NCBI RefSeq assembly: GCF_027579695.1
Contig: NC_083587.1
Span: 48,753,521 to 48,817,520, forward strand
Direction of reading: 5' to 3'
DNA from: Neoarius graeffei
Taxonomy: Eukaryota; Chordata; Actinopteri; Siluriformes; Ariidae
Length of the DNA: 64,000 nucleotides
Made by a program: the position numbers and the translations under genes. The notes under the pieces were generated by a model. The model made no database searches, was not told the DNA's origin, and saw only the letters and a program-made list of their open reading frames with translations. Shown here piece by piece: positions 10,175-25,200 of the stretch. How positions within the stretch are numbered: position 1 is the first letter of the stretch; each line of letters starts with the position of its first letter.

Positions 10175-13100
10175 GTAGTCGCATTCACAGTGCTTAGTTT
10201 CTCTCTGTGTGTGTTTTGTCATCCTGTCCACATGACCCGTGCTGTGAGGGATGAGATCACGTGCCCTACTGGACATATCCACCCACCGGCCACTTTATTA
10301 GGAACACTATAGACGAAAAGAAAGCACACACTTGTGAAATTTCCTCTCTGCATTTAACCCATCTATTCTGAAGGACTCCCTAAAGTGAATGACGCATGAA
10401 ATCGAATGACGAATGACAGGTAGTAAATTTGAACAATAAATGGTCCCTTGTCATTCAGATTCTTACAAATGGAATAACGATTGAAACCTTTAGTTTTAGA
10501 CCTCCCTAGGATAAGATAAGTGGGTGCTTGGTGGGATATCAGCTTTTACAAATGGAATGACAGGGTTTCTATTGGCCCTTTTCCACTACCCTTTTTCAGC
10601 TCGCTTCAGCTCACTTCAGCCCGACACGGCTCGCGTTTCGACTACCAAAAACCAGCACGACTCAGCTCGCTTCAGCCCTGCTTAGCCCCTAAAACTCGCA
10701 CGGTTTTGGAGTGGGGCTGAAGCGAGCCGAGTGAGGTTGGGGGCGTGAGCAGACACTCCCCTGCGCACTGATTGGTGAGGAGGAGTGTCCTCACATGCCC
10801 ACACACGCCCCGCGAGTACGCTGGGATCTGTAAACACCGTAAACCCGGAAGAAGAATAATTACGAATTACGAGAATTTCTGAAGCCTTATGCGCCTCGCC
10901 TCATCTATACGCTCTTGCCAGTATCTGTTGGCGTTGTCGGTGACAACAAGCCACAGCACCAAGACCAGCAACACTAACGACTCCATGTCCTCCATGTTTA
11001 TTGTTTACTCTCCGGGTTGTGAGACTACCACTTAAAAGATCACTGATGTCACTGTTTGCGCTGCTTAACATCACCTGACGTCCACCCACTTTCGCTAACT
11101 CCACCCAATGTGTCCACCCACTTCCAGCCAGCGCGGTTGTAGTCGAAATGCAACTCCAACAGCCCCACTCAGCCCGACTCAGCACGGCACGGCTCAGCCC
11201 GACTCAGCCGCGTTTGTAGTGGAAAAGCGGCATAAATGTATTGACTTACTTTGAGCTAATGTTGTCAGTGATATCACCTTTTACAAATGGAATGATAAGG
11301 TTTCTAGGTGGAATGACATACTTTGAGGCAATGTTATCAGTGATATCAAATTAACAAATGGAATGACATTGTTGTTAGGGTTAGGTTATAGGTGATATCA
11401 CTGATAACATTGCCTCAAAGTATGTTATTCCACCTAAAATCACGGTCATTCTATTTGTAAAAGGGGATATCACTGATAACATTAGCTTAAAGTATGTCAT
11501 TCCACCTGGAAACGCTGTCATTCCATTTGTAAAAGGTGATATCGCTGATAACATAACCTAAAAGTATGTCATTCCACTTAGAAACAATGTCATTCCATTT
11601 CATGAGCTGAAAGCATGTCATTCCACCTACATTTCAATCGTTATTCCATTTATAAGAATCTGAATGACAAGGGACCATTTATTGTTCAAATCACTAGCTG
11701 TCATTCGTCATTCCATTTCATGCGTCATTCACTTTAGGGAGTCCCCTATTCTGAAGCAGTTCAAAAGTTTGGGGTCACCCAGACAATTTTGTGTTTTCCA
11801 TGAAAAGTCACCCTTTTATTTACCAGCATAAGTTGTAAAATGAATAGCTAGTCGAGACATTTTTCTGGCCATTTTGAGCATTTAATCGACCCCACAAATG
11901 TGATGCTCCAGAAACTCAATCTGCTCAAAGGAAGGTCAGTTTTATAGCTTCTCTAAAGAGCTCAACTGTTTTCAGCTGTGCTAACATGATTGTACAAGGG
12001 TTTTCTAATCATCCATTAGCCTTCTGAGGCAATGAGCAAACACACTGTACCATTAGAACACTGGAGTGATAGACTACGTTCAGACTGCACCCTGAAACGA
12101 CCCATATCTGATTTTTTTGCCCATATGCGACCTGTATCCAATTTGTTATTGACAATCTGAACGACACAGATCCGATTTTTTCACATGCGACCCAGGCCGC
12201 TTGAATATGTGCTCCTAAATCCGATGCATATCCGATATTTTCACATGCGACCTACATGGCATCAACAAGAGACAAACGGCACTATTCCGCGTTGGCTAAT
12301 CCTGCCTCTTTGGTGGAAAACAACAACATTTGTACAGTTTTCAGAATTTAAATAGACTTTTATAGAATTGATCAAGCTAATGGTGGATTTGGTAGGGACC
12401 TGGATGTTGATCTGTTAGCCTGATTAAATAAAACAGTTTCTATAACTGATTTATAACTTAAACCATCCTGTATTACAAGATTATAAGATTGTTCTGGAAA
12501 TTTCCAGTAATTTGACACCTTCGGTCTCATTAGTCTGCTGCCCACATTAATCAGATTATTGTGTGAGTTCCGCCGCCGCCACAAAAACCACATCGCCAGG
12601 TCTCGCCTCATCTCCATAGCAAACTGCACTGGTGTTTCTGCACCTTGAGCCAGCGCTGAGAGAAGTTGCAGGATTCAGCTGGCTATAAATAATCTAAATA
12701 AATATTTATAAAAATGTAGAAAAAGTTTATTAATATGACGAAATAAATATGTGCAAATTATTAAGCCTGAATTAAGAGTTTGGTAATACAGCGGCCGTAT
12801 CCCAAATGACTGCCTACTGAAGCTCGAGTGCACTATATAGAGTTTAAAAATCCATTACTTCCTAGTAACATGTAGTGCACTTACACAGAAATTAGAGAGA
12901 CATTTAGGAGTCAACCCTCGTTACCAGGCTACACGTTTTCATTTCAGTTCAGAAACAAAAACACACACGAGACCTCACACTAACACTAACCAGATAATCA
13001 AACAAACAAAAAAAAGAAATCATTAAACTTGAAGAGTGCGCTTTTTTTTGTTTACGTATTACGTAGATGTGCTTATTACGTGTCAATTTGCGCATGCGGG

Positions 13101-16100
13101 ACACTTTTGGGTCGTTTTCCGTTCATATTGGAGACCGCATACAAGTCTCATATAATTGGTAATGTGAACGGCCTAACAAAAAAATCGGATTTCACAACAA
13201 ATCGGATATGGGTCGTTTCAGGTTGCAGTCTGAACGTAGTGATGGTTGCTGGAAATGGGCCTCTATACACCTATGGAGATATTGCACCAAAAACCAGACA
13301 TTTGCAGCTAGAATAGTCATTTACCACATTAGCAATGTATAGTGTGTATTTCTGATTAGTTTAAAGTGATCTTCATTGAAAAGAACAGTGCTTTTCTTTC
13401 AAAAATAAGGACATTTCAAAGTGACCCCAAACTTTTGAACGGTAGTGTACACATACATAGCCAGAGCAGCCATGCTGACAGCGCCCGCCGGGAGAGCAGT
13501 TAGGGGTTAGGGGTCTTGCTCAAGGCCGTCCCATGTTAACCTAACCGCATGTCTTTGGATCCGGCCGCTGGGTTCGAACCTGGAACCTTCTTGCTGTGAG
13601 GCGACCATGCTAACCACACACCACCTCAGTCAGTCCTGGAGAAGCAGTGCAGTGCCTGTAGATGCAGTTCAAGAGCTTTAATGAATGTCAAACATCAGAA
13701 TAATAAATAATATGGCTTTGCATGGGGCGGCACGGTGGTGTCATGGTTAGCGCTGTCGCATCACAGCAAGAAGGTCCAGGTTCAAGCCCCGTGGCCGGCG
13801 AGGGCCTTTCTGTGCGGAGTTTGCATGTTCTCCCCGTGTCCGCATGGGTTTCCTCCAGGTGCTCCGGTTTCCCACACAGTCCAAAGACATGCAGGTTAGG
13901 TTAACTGGTGGCTCAAAATTGAGCGTAGGTGTGAATGTGAGTGTGAATGGTTGTCTGTGTCTATGTGTCAGCCCTGTGATGACCTGGCGACTTGTCCAGG
14001 GTGTACCCCGCCTTTCGCCCGTAGTCAGCTGGGATAGGCTCCAGCTTGCCTGCAACCCTGTAGAACAGGATAAAGCGGCTAAAGATAATGAGAGGAAATG
14101 GCTTTGCGGTTCTTCTGTCAGTGCCGCATGGGCTGGTTTGAGTATTTCAGAGAAACTGGGTAAAGTTGTGATGGGGAAAAATCACTTGACTTGATGAATG
14201 TTGATTTCTACTGCAAAATGCAGGGCCTCAAAAGCTTGAATCCATGGACCAAACCATTCTTGAGTCAACAGTTCAGGCTGGTGGTGGTTGTGGAATGTTG
14301 TGCGGAATGAATGAATGAATGGAAATATACAGGTTTTTTTTTTTTTTTTTAATTAGATATTATCCATCCTTCCATTATCTGTAGCCGCTTATCCTGTCCT
14401 ACAGAGTCACAGGCAATCTGGAGCCTATCCCAGCTGGCAAGAGGCGGGGTACACCCTGGACAAGTCGCCAGGTCATCGTAAGGCTGACACATAGACAACC
14501 ATTCACACCTATGGTCAATTTAGAGCCACCAATTAACCTAACCTGCATGGCTTTGGACTGTGGGGGAAACCGGAGCACCCGGAGGAAACCCACGCGGGGA
14601 GCATGCAAACTCCACACAGAAAGGCCCTCGTCTGCCCCTGGGCTTGAACCAGGGACCTTCTTGCTGCAAGACAACAGTGCTAACCACTACACCACCGTGC
14701 CGCCCATTAGATATTATTTGAGATGTAAATATCCCAGAAACTACATAGTCCAGGCAAATGAACCTGAACAGCCTGAATGTTGAGCAATGTAAGATTTATT
14801 CCTCAAAATTTGAATGAGAAATTCAAAGGTATACGGATTCCATGAACAGTTTCACAAATTTTCAATATTCGCAAACCCACTCGCTCGGCCGTCTCTTCCG
14901 ATGCTAGTGGTCGTCCGGATTTCGCCCTGCACACACAGCCTTCCTCTGTGAACTTTTTGTGCCGTGTCCAAATCTGCACTGCAGTTGGTGCATTTTTAGA
15001 GAATTCTCTCATAAATGCACACTGCAAAGGCTTGTTGGACTGTGTTCAAGCGTCCTCGAACACACACAATGCCTTTTCTTTTCCAGTGAATGGCATTTCT
15101 ATACCTAAAAAAGATATAAACATTAAACATAAAATTTTGACCTGTTTCCACACATGCTGTTAAATTTTGAGGGCAGTTGAACGAGAATTGGCAACGTTAT
15201 TAGATTGTGAAATATCAAAATTTTTTAAACACTCTGTATACACATGAGAAGACAAACTTCATATCTTCACGCCACTGTGTAATGTTCTTTATATTATATG
15301 GACACATCCACAAAAAAAATAATTACACAAGTTAATCAAAAAGATTTGAATTCTGAACCAGGTCACCATTTCGACAACACGTATCAAGTCAGCGGGAAAA
15401 CGCTGGGGGTGACGTCATCAGAGTGCAGTATCGGAAATTATTTTTTTCGCGGTCCAAATCCTGCGCTCTGATTGGCTGACAAGCGGGTCCGTATCCTACG
15501 ATACGGACCCCAGTTATGGACCTCTGGCGACTCACTCATTCAAAACAACAAACAAAGAGAATTTTTTGTCAACGTTTTATCTTTTTTTATAAGATTTATT
15601 TATAAGATTATCAAAAATCTTGTAAATTTTTGCCAGCATTTCTCAGGAGAATAGCATTAATTTTACAGCATGGATAGCGATAACGACAGTCTTCACAGCG
15701 AAAGCGGGTTTTACTGCCCTGAGGAAGAAGAAATAAAATAAAACATTTCAGGAGAAAGCTAAAAACTTGTAACTGTTCCTAACACCGAGCAAAAACATGG
15801 CTGAATCCTGAATGACTACTATTTGTATAAATAGGGGACTACATAGGCGGCAAAATGTAGTTTTTTTTTTTTTTCCTGCCGTGGAAGTGCACTTGTATAC
15901 CGAGGAGGAAGCAATTTGCATTACAGTCGTGAATGAGGATTCAAAATGGCGGCTCGGCTCGGTTTTCCCTTTCGGGCGCTCTCGTTTTCTGTTAGAATTT
16001 GGTAAAGAAAAAAATAAAAACATTATTTAGCTACCAGCTTAAGGTCGGTCCGTATGGTGAAATACCGTGACCTCGGCCTTGAATACTGACCTCGGCCCAG

Positions 16101-16197
16101 AGGGCCTCGCTCAGTACTTTCAAGACCTCGGTCACGGTATTTCACCATATGGATCTCCCAGCTGGTAAATAACACACACATATATTGTGTGTGTATG

Positions 16198-16252
<55 letters not shown>

Positions 16253-19200
16253 GTGTGTGTGTCACTCAGATCCGTGATGTATTTCATATGAGAAATATAA
16301 CACTTTCAGCATGAGAAGATAAACTTCATATCTTCAAGCCAGTGTGTGATATTTTTATTATATAGACGCATTCACAAATAAAAAGTAACCCAATTTTATC
16401 AAAGCAATTCATTGATTTCCTCATGAGAAGCATGTAGGAATTATGTCACCGTTTTGGTTCTCCATGTCCCGGATGTAGTTTATATGAAAAATACAAGTGC
16501 CATATTTCCCAGTAAAACATTCATGCCCAGATAATATATATAAATAAAATTTTTTGGTACACAATGGACACCTTTACGCCAGTCAAGCATTGTTGGAATG
16601 CCACAGCCTGTTTGAGTATTGTTGCTGACTTTGTGCATCCCTTTTAAGGCCAATTTATGCTGACAACCCAGTCCTCGCAGATGGCGTCGCAGATGGCGTC
16701 TGCGTAGCCCCCCCACCTTCGCAGACGCTCTGCGCGCACCTCTCAAAAATTGTGACCACTGCAGAAGCCTCGCAGACAGCGTTGCAGACAAGAGGGCTCT
16801 GATTGGTCCACTCTACATCCGCTGTACACACATTTCCGCTTCCCTACTTTCCCGGTTTGGTTTGTTTTCACGACCGCCATTTTTAAAAACACGAGCGAAG
16901 ATGGAGCAGCACGAAGAGCGGTTGATCGAGGAAGTACGTACATCTATACGACTCCAGTTCTAGTCATTATAAGTAACCGGAGGATAAACACTCCACTAAC
17001 CACACCCACCAACTACTCCTAGCGATTTCGCGACTTCGCGCCCCCTTGCGTTGTGCCGGTGAATAACATCGCGCACGCCTATTACTCCCCGCTCAACGAT
17101 AAATTACAACTGTCTGCGAAAAGCTATCTGCGAAAGCCTTGTCGCAAGAGCATGCAGAGGCCCTTAGTCCACAACTGGCCCATTTTATAATGCCCTACTT
17201 CCAGCATGACACTGCACCATGTCACAAATCACAAGTCGTCTCATACTGGATCCGTGAACATGCCAATGAAATTCAGTGACCTCTCTAGTCACCGGCCCTG
17301 AAATGGAGCACATTTGCGATGTGTTCGAACCATAGATTTTCAGCATCGAATCACAAATCTAATCTGCAGCCGTTCTGTAGTGCAGTTATGCCAAACATGG
17401 ACCAGGATCTCAGAGGAATGTTTCCATTACCATGAAGAATTGAGGCTGTTCTTGAGAGTAAAGGGGTTCCTACGGTACCCAATATTAGTATTGTGTTCCT
17501 AATAAAGTGCTCAGCACGTGTGTGTGTGTCATGCCAGTCTGATGATTAGAAAACAACTGAATCATGTGAACGTTTTTTTTCCTTCATGCCGCAACACTCA
17601 TAAATTCAAGAACACTATACAGGGTTGGTTGGTTGGTTGGTGGGAGATGGGTAAATGATTTGTAATGAATTCTTTCCGTCTTTTCTGCAGGTTTTGTCTT
17701 CAGCGAGACGGAGCACAGTGCACTGGAGCAGTTTGAAGGTGGACCGTGCGCTGTAATCGCACCTGTGCAGGTTCTAATTATACTTTAAACATGTTTATTA
17801 ATGTAACGGGAATGTTTTCTCCTCCTGTAAAAGGAGTAAGCATTTGTAAGCGGGAGGTAGCCTGAGCTGCTTGTTCTTGGCTGACAGGAGTGAAACCCGA
17901 TGTACTCTTCGGCTGTTCAGCTCTCCTCAGGGTTCGCCATGTTTTCCTAATTGCTGTTCAGCTCATCACGTTTGTAAAAGCAGTCATTTGAGTTAATGTA
18001 GAATTCCTTTCACAATGCTCGACAAACCTCATGTCCGATCATCCGAGACAACTAAAGTCTGTGCAAGGACGAGTAAAACTTTAATGGTAATCGTCCGATC
18101 GGACGGCAAAAGTTAGTGCTGGCAACCTGAGCAACACAGGCGCTAAGAGAGCAGGGAACCAGTCTGAAGTAGCTCGTCTTGTTTCACAGGAAATGCATTA
18201 AGTTTTATTTATCAACATGACAATGTATAAAAGTACTAAAAATATTTTGAGGAAATCATTCAAATTTCCTTGTTTCTGGTTATAATTCATCAAAGTTATT
18301 TTATTTTTTTTATTTAGCTTTTGCCATAGGAAGATCTATATATATTAGTGCTGTCAAAAATGTTGCGTTATTAACGCGTTAACTTGACTCAATTTTAACG
18401 GCGATAATTTTTTTATCGCGAGATTAACGCTCTGTGACATGATGTAGGTTTTTCATAAGCTTTTGAAACTGCCAGGAACTTGGAACAGAACAGAGACTTT
18501 GCTTAGAAAAACGATAGCAGCTAGACTGTAATGTCACGCCCCGCACAGCCAGAGTCCTCTGCCCTCCCCCCAAAGAACCAGCGCGGGCAGCTCGCGCTGC
18601 TGCGCCTCAGGACGAAGAGCCACGGTGCTCGGCTTAGGTTTCGTTTTCCCATCGGCGGCTTCAGCCCGACTTTGCAGTGGCTGTGACAAGACATGTTATA
18701 CGGAGCCGTAGTAACTCATTCCCTCACTTTTAATTACCTGAGCGCACGCCTTAACGCAAAGCGTGGGCACGGGTTATATAACTCGTGCGTGCACATTAAT
18801 ATCTCGTGCACACGCCCAGCGCTCGAAACTAACGGTGTCCCGATGTCCCGGGGACCGTAAAAGATGTCATCGGGACACAAAATCATCATATCTGGGACAA
18901 TCCCGGGACAATGGAAAAAAATAGATCTAGAAAAAAGTTCTACATTAATATTATTTACAAAGCCGTAACACATACGTAGACATTCACCTAATTTGTCGAT
19001 TTTAATTTTAAAACGTTAACAGCGAAAAATACATAGTAGCTACACTTTCGATGCACCTGCATCCGTAGGCTACAGAGCAGCGCATTCTGTTCTAGAATCT
19101 TCGGCCGGAGTCCGCATTATATGGACTTGGAATGGAATTGCTACCGCACACGCTGCGCCGACTCTTGCCAGAACAAAAATGCTGAAGTGGTTGAAGCGGA

Positions 19201-22200
19201 CCGACCGCGGGGAAGAAACTGAAAGCCCAGACATAACGTCTCCGGGACCTTCAGGATCCAAAGTGTCATCGCCTGGTCTGCAGGCAACGCTAGCAACTGA
19301 ATGAACTTAATGAACACTGTTAGACACGTTATAAAATACAACAGGAATGATGTGGATGATATTGACGGAAGATACCGTTCAACAAAATAAGTGAGTTTTC
19401 TTGGTGTCTTTCTCGTTCAGAAAGTTTAGTCAGTCAGCAGCACAACTAGGCTCGGACCTGGCACTATGTTGATGTTGCTAACATTTGCACCCACGTTTCA
19501 GCAGCGAAAGTTCATAAAATGGATAACGGAAAGTTCATAAAAATGGATAACGGAAAGTTCATAAAAATGGATAACGGAAAGTTCATAAAAATGGATAACG
19601 GTAATGGTGAAAATGATAAGTTGGCCTTATAAGTGCCAACAGATATTCAAGGTATAAGTAGATGAAATGAACATAAAAGGGGTCTTATTTTCAACTAAAG
19701 TGTACTGCAGATGTAGGGAGTTGAAACATTTTCTGAATGAGCTAGTTGGCCCCTTTAAATAAACGGGTATCTATTCATACAGTGAGATCGCCAAAGTTTA
19801 ATAAACTGAAAATGCAATAACTGTAATTTTGAAGTAGATGATGTATAGGACATGTGTCGCTTGTGTCTTGTGACTTATTGTAAAAATTATATAAAGGGTT
19901 TAAAATCGCATAGTTACAAATATAGTAGTAACTTCATATGATAATATTAACCACTGGTTATTTCAGAGAGGAAAAAAATGGGGACACTATTGCTTCCATT
20001 CGGGACAATACAACACAGAATTCGGGACCACTGGGGGACACAAAGAAAAAAAAGTTAATTTCGAGCCCTGCACACGCCTTATAAGTCATTCCCAAGCTTT
20101 ATTTTTTTATTCACCATGTCCCCTCTACGGCTCCGTAGTGTTATGCTCTGCAATAAAAAAAAAAGCATTGGTACAACACAAGCCCATTCACTTTTTTATG
20201 CTGATAAGAGAATTACATGGTTTTTCATGTGACACAAATGTGCGATTAAATTGCGATTAATCGCGAGTTAACTATGACAGTCGCGACATTAATCGCGATT
20301 AAATATTTTAATCGCTTGACAGCACTAATATATATGTACATACATCATGGCATGGGAAACCACAACAGCTTGCGCCAATTACAGTGGCCCCATTGTACCG
20401 AATCTGCATGTCTTTAAACTGTGGGGGAAACCGGAGCACCCAGAGGAAACCCACGCGGACATGGGGAGAACATGCAAACTCCACACAGAAAGGCCCCTGT
20501 CGGTCGTGAGGTTCGAACCCGGAACCTTCTTGCTGTGAGGCGACAGTGCTAACCACTACACCACCGTGCCGCCCATATGCGTGTGTTCGAGCGTACTGGA
20601 AAAGCTCAGCTCAGAAGGGTCCACGTAATGATGTAATTACACCAACTGGCTAAGGGCGACGAGGGTCAAGGACATCGTGTGCCAGTAGCGCGGTTGAAGC
20701 AGGCCGGTGTCAAATTTTTTAACTTTTATATCACGATTGGAGTTAATAATAAACGATATCACTGAATAATGTTCCTTACCTCTAACATACATAATATATA
20801 TGATTTTTTTTCTTGTTTTTGATGGTTTCATATATTTCGTAATATCATTTTTATTTTCTAAATATTTATCAGCACACCGCCATCGTGGCACGGGAGCCTG
20901 TGGTTGGTGGACAGCCGACAAAAGGTGTCTCCCATTGGTTGTAAATCGTGGCATAAAAATCGTAAACACAAACAGGACCTGCTGATTGGCTGTTCACATA
21001 CTGAAGCCTAGCGGAGATGCCCGGAGTCTGCTGATGTTGTCCGAAGAAAACTACAGCAAAAAAAGCTCTACTACAGGATTACTTGGACAATCTTAGTCAG
21101 AAAGAAGCGAAAGATAGATATACGCGGAAATTGGAGTTTATTAGCAATTCTGATCTGTACAAAATTCCTCAAAATGACTGGAGTGACGGTGCAGATTTGT
21201 TGCCTAGCGTTAGCATTAGCTACATGTTGGAATGTACATTCTTTTTCCTGAAAAGTCCCAACATGGAACAACAGTTTAAAAAAATTACAGAAGCAAAAAA
21301 AAACACCTTTGTGTAAAGACTTTCTCCTGACATCAGCTTTTGGGAACAGAATGTTGCGAAAGCCAAAGCATTTACTTTCAAAGGGCTCGGACCTGAACTG
21401 TGGGCTGGATGGTAAACTATTCCGGCCCCTCCATGTGTCATCAACCCGAAGGACATCTAGTTACACAGCTATCTGCACTCTGTCATTTATACAGTGATGC
21501 TTATTATTACTAAAACGATATCTGAAGTGTTATTATTTGTAAAATAGTAAAATATCTTGCTCTAGACTTTCAAACGATATTCTAAGGTTTTATTTTAATT
21601 TTATCTCATAGTGGGGGCGGCACGGTGGTGTAGTGGTTAACGCTGTCGCCTCACAGCAAGAAGGTCCGGGTTCGATCCCCGTGGCCGGCGAGGGCCTTTC
21701 TGTGCGGAGTTTGCATGTTCTCCCCGTGTCCGCGTGGGTTTCCTCCGGGTGCTCCGGTTTCCCCCACAGTCCAAAGACATGCAGGTTAGGTTAACTGGTG
21801 ACTCTAAATTGACCGTAGGTGTGAATGGTTGTCTGTGTCTATGTGTCAGCCCTGTGATGACCTGGCGACTTGTCCAGGGTCATCACCCTTACCCCGCCTT
21901 TCGCCCGTAGTCAGCTGGGATAGGCTCCAGCTTGCCTGCGACCCTGTAGAAGGATAAAGCGGCTACAGATAATGAAATGAGATGAGATCTCATAGTGGAT
22001 GGTACAAACGCTAACAGAATCGGCGCATTCCAGTTGTAGCTATAGTCATAGAGTAACTATAATCATTCTTGTAATAATAATTTCAATAAACGGTTAATGT
22101 TCAGTTCCCTTTTCATTTATTCTCTATTCAAAGGTACGGCTGAGTCACACAGGTTGATCAGTGTGTAACAGACGGTAACAATTTTATCCAAAATAGTTTT

Positions 22201-25200
22201 TCCTGCCTTAGTTGATGTATTTCCATTTCACATGCGTGCAGCTGTTGTAAAGTTCAGTGTGTGTGTGTAGAAGTCTCTCGAATTGTAGGTTCATTTCTAC
22301 ACTCTGGTTCCACGGTGACGATTTGCACAGGACTGTGTTCCTTTGATAACAGAAACAAAGCTCCAGCATTATTATTATACTCATTCAAAACTCTCCAGCT
22401 TAATATACCCTAAAGTATTCATTCCTCTGCTACTAGAACTTTCTTTCTTTCTGAATGTGTCTGCATATATTGCTGTTATGGTTTTGTGGACTTATGATAA
22501 TTATGCTTCTTCACCTATTTAAAAAAAATCAACTGCATTCTGTCCTCTCCAAAATAAAATTCAGCTCTGGGCAAGTGGAATTGTTTTTCGGGCAAGTATG
22601 TTTTGGGTGCTGCTTGCCCATTGGGCAAGTAAGGCTGGGAGATTTTTATCGAGGACTCCTTTTCAGCTTAAAGGACATGGGACATGAAACATAAATGCAC
22701 GCTATATCAGTTTCTTTCCATTAAAAATATGAATTAATTGCATCAACAAATACAAAATCATCTATTAAATTCAGCAAAATCGTTATATTCGTGATGATTA
22801 TATGGCATTTCTGCTCGAGCTCCGATATGCATATTTTACAACCGGAAGAGCCGCTGTCACGTGATCATACGTCACAAAAACTTTCGGGCACAGCACAAGC
22901 GGGTAGATGAATGGAGAAGTGAATGACAAGAAAATTGTTTTTATAGTCTTTAACGTACATTGAACATCACGGTGTATTGTGCTGCTTATGGTTGCAATAA
23001 TTCCAATGGGAAATGCCCTGGAGTAAGTTTTTTTTGCATTCCCCAAGGACCCGAAGCTGAGGAAAGTGTGGGCTCACTACTGCCGTAGAAAAAACTTTGC
23101 ACCTACTGTTTCCCACAAACTGTGTTCGGACCATTTCACTGAGGATTCTTTCAACATTAATACTCAGGTACTGAGCGATATTAATTGCCAAGCCAAATTT
23201 AAGAGGCCGTATAGCCGGGTTCATGGAGGCAGTGATAGCGCCATAATATACAGGGCCTAACATTCCTACAACTGTAGAGACAGTCAAGAAATCCTGTAAC
23301 ATTAATGGACATTTAAATAAATGTTAAGTTATGTTGGTAAGTTTGTTTAACTTTTCTTAATTTTCATCTCTGTTGCCAAATGGCGTAGTGTTGTTGGCTG
23401 TGTGATTAGATTCCCAAGCGCTGGCTCCTTGGAAAGTTTTTGTGATGTCACGGGTCACGTGACCACCTAGCTAATTAACGAATCATTGTTTTACGCTGAT
23501 GTATAAAAAAGTTAAATAATGTGATGATTTTCACATTTTTGACGCCCTGCAGTGATTTAGATGGCATTTCTTATGTCCTTTATACATAATTATACCCAGA
23601 AAAAAATCCATGTCCCATGTCCTTTAACCTAGTCTGGCTGCTCTCCTCTGACCTATCCCATCAACAAGGCTTTTCCACCTGCTGAACTCCAGTCACTGGA
23701 TGCGTCGTGTGAAAAATCCCGAAACAAATCAGAATCAGAAAAAGCTTTATTGCCAAGTAATTGTTGCAACTACAAGGAATTTGGCTTGGAGTTAAGGTGC
23801 TCAGTAAATAAATGCTAAATAAAGACAGTCTATTCTAATAAAGGAGCTACATAAGAATGGTCTAACTTGGGGGGGAGGGGCAGAGTAAATGGGGTCACTG
23901 GTCTTGTTTATTGAGGTGTGGGGGCAGAGTGGGTCAGGAGTCTGAAGTATGGTACTGGCCAGGGGGGTACAGAGTAAGTGGGGGTCACTAGGCCAGCAGT
24001 GGTAGGAAAGAACCTGTTTCTGTGGCGTGAGGTTTTGGTCTTGAAGGACCGCAGCCTCCTGCTGGAGGGGAGTGTCTCAAAGAGTTTATGTCCGGGGTGG
24101 GAGGGATCAACCACAATCTTTCCTGCTCGGCTCAGCGTCCTGTAGGCGAACAGGTCCTCAAGTGAAGGCAGGCTGCAGCCAATCACCTTCTCTGCCAAGT
24201 GACTAATACCCTGCAGTCTACCCTTGTCCCTTGCAGAGGTAGCAGCATATCAGATGGTAACGGAGGAGCTGAGGATGGACTCAGTGATGGCTGTGTAGAA
24301 GTGCACCATCGTTGTCTTTTGGTTGAACTTCTTTAACTGCCACAGGAAGTCCATCCTCTGCAGTGCTTTTGAGATGAAGGAGCTGACGTTCAGTTCCCAC
24401 TTCAGGTCCTGGGTGATTATGGTGCGTAGGAAGCGGAAGGACTCCAGTGTCCACTGGTGCGCCACGCAGGGTGATGGGGAGAGGGGGGGCTGGGTTCTTC
24501 CTGAAGTCCACAATCATTTCCACTGTTTTTGCAGCATTTAGCTCCAGGTTGTTTTGGCTGCACCAGGTCACCAGATGGTCAATCTCCCACCTGTGGGTGG
24601 ACTCATCCTCACCAGAGATAAGGGTGGTGTTATCCACGAGCTTCAGGAGCTTGACGGACTGGTGGGTGGAGGTGCAGCTGTTTGTATACAGGGAGAAGAG
24701 CAGAGGAGAAAAGAACACAGCCTCAGGGGGGGGATCCAGTGCTGATTGTCTGAGTGTTGGAGACATGCTTTCCCAACCTCACTTGCTGCTTCCTGTCAGT
24801 CAGGAGGTCAGTGATCCACCTGCAGGTGGGGTCAGGCACATTTAGCTGGGACAGTTTGTCCTGTAGCAGAGCTGGAATGATGGTATTGAACACAGAGCTG
24901 AAGTCCACACACAGGATCCTGGGGAATCCAGGTGCTAGAGGATAAAGTGGAGGGCCGTGTTGATGGTGTCGTCCACAGACCTGTTGGCTCTGTAGGCGAA
25001 CTGCAGGAGGTCCAGAAGGGGGTCTGTGATGGTTTTGAGGTGGGAGAGAAAAAGGCGCTCAAAGGATTTCATAACCATGGAGGTGAGGACGATGGGTCTG
25101 TAGTCATTTAGTCCTGTGGGCCTTGCTTTTTTGGGGATGGGTATGATGGTGCAGGACTTGAAATAGGCTGGCATGTCTCCAGTGAGGTGTTGAAAATGTC

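Larger units (their letters stand above)
10315..13640 (-). mobile_element. tRNA-derived SINE, tail type 2, opened by two elements
   Basis: Tail bases 10315-10372 (GCATTTAACCCATC) are continued after 13449 by CCAGAGCAGCCATGC, GGGGTTAGGGG, the short body and the head with GGTTCGAACCTGG (13573). Between lie the palindromic element at 10373 and the Tc1-type MITE at 11759. The body is partly deleted near 13560. Confidence 0.65.
10280..17515 (+). mobile_element. Degraded Tc1 transposon scattered across intron 1
   Basis: Pieces of one Tc1 family occur in correct order: left end with GGCCACTTTATTAGGAACAC (10287), a mid part with GGGCTGGTTTGAGTATTTCAG (14130) and ATCCATGGACC (14241), a part with GGAATGCCACAGCCTGTTTG (16593), and the last part from 17167 with CTTCCAGCATGACACTGCACC (17201), CAGAGGAATGTTTCC (17411) and the right end GTGTTCCTAATAAAGTG. 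The transposase frame is destroyed. All other features between these blocks are younger insertions, so this old Tc1 is the scaffold of nearly all of intron 1. Confidence 0.65.
18346..20327. mobile_element. hAT-type element, outer
   Basis: Ends TAGTGCTGTCAAAAA and complement TAGTGCTGTCAAGCGATT, flanked by 8-bp ATATATAT on both sides (18338-18345, 20328-20335; in a TA-rich site, so the duplication is less telling). TTAATCGCGATTAA words fill both arms. It hosts the hAT at 18817. Confidence 0.7.

Noticed and set aside
13722..13790. tRNA gene
   Set aside because: The A- and B-box-like blocks belong to SINE heads; cloverleaf pairing is poor and SINE body follows in all copies.
22972..23262. Host THAP gene
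   Set aside because: It lies between TTAA-flanked inverted repeats, is frameshifted and has no further exons.
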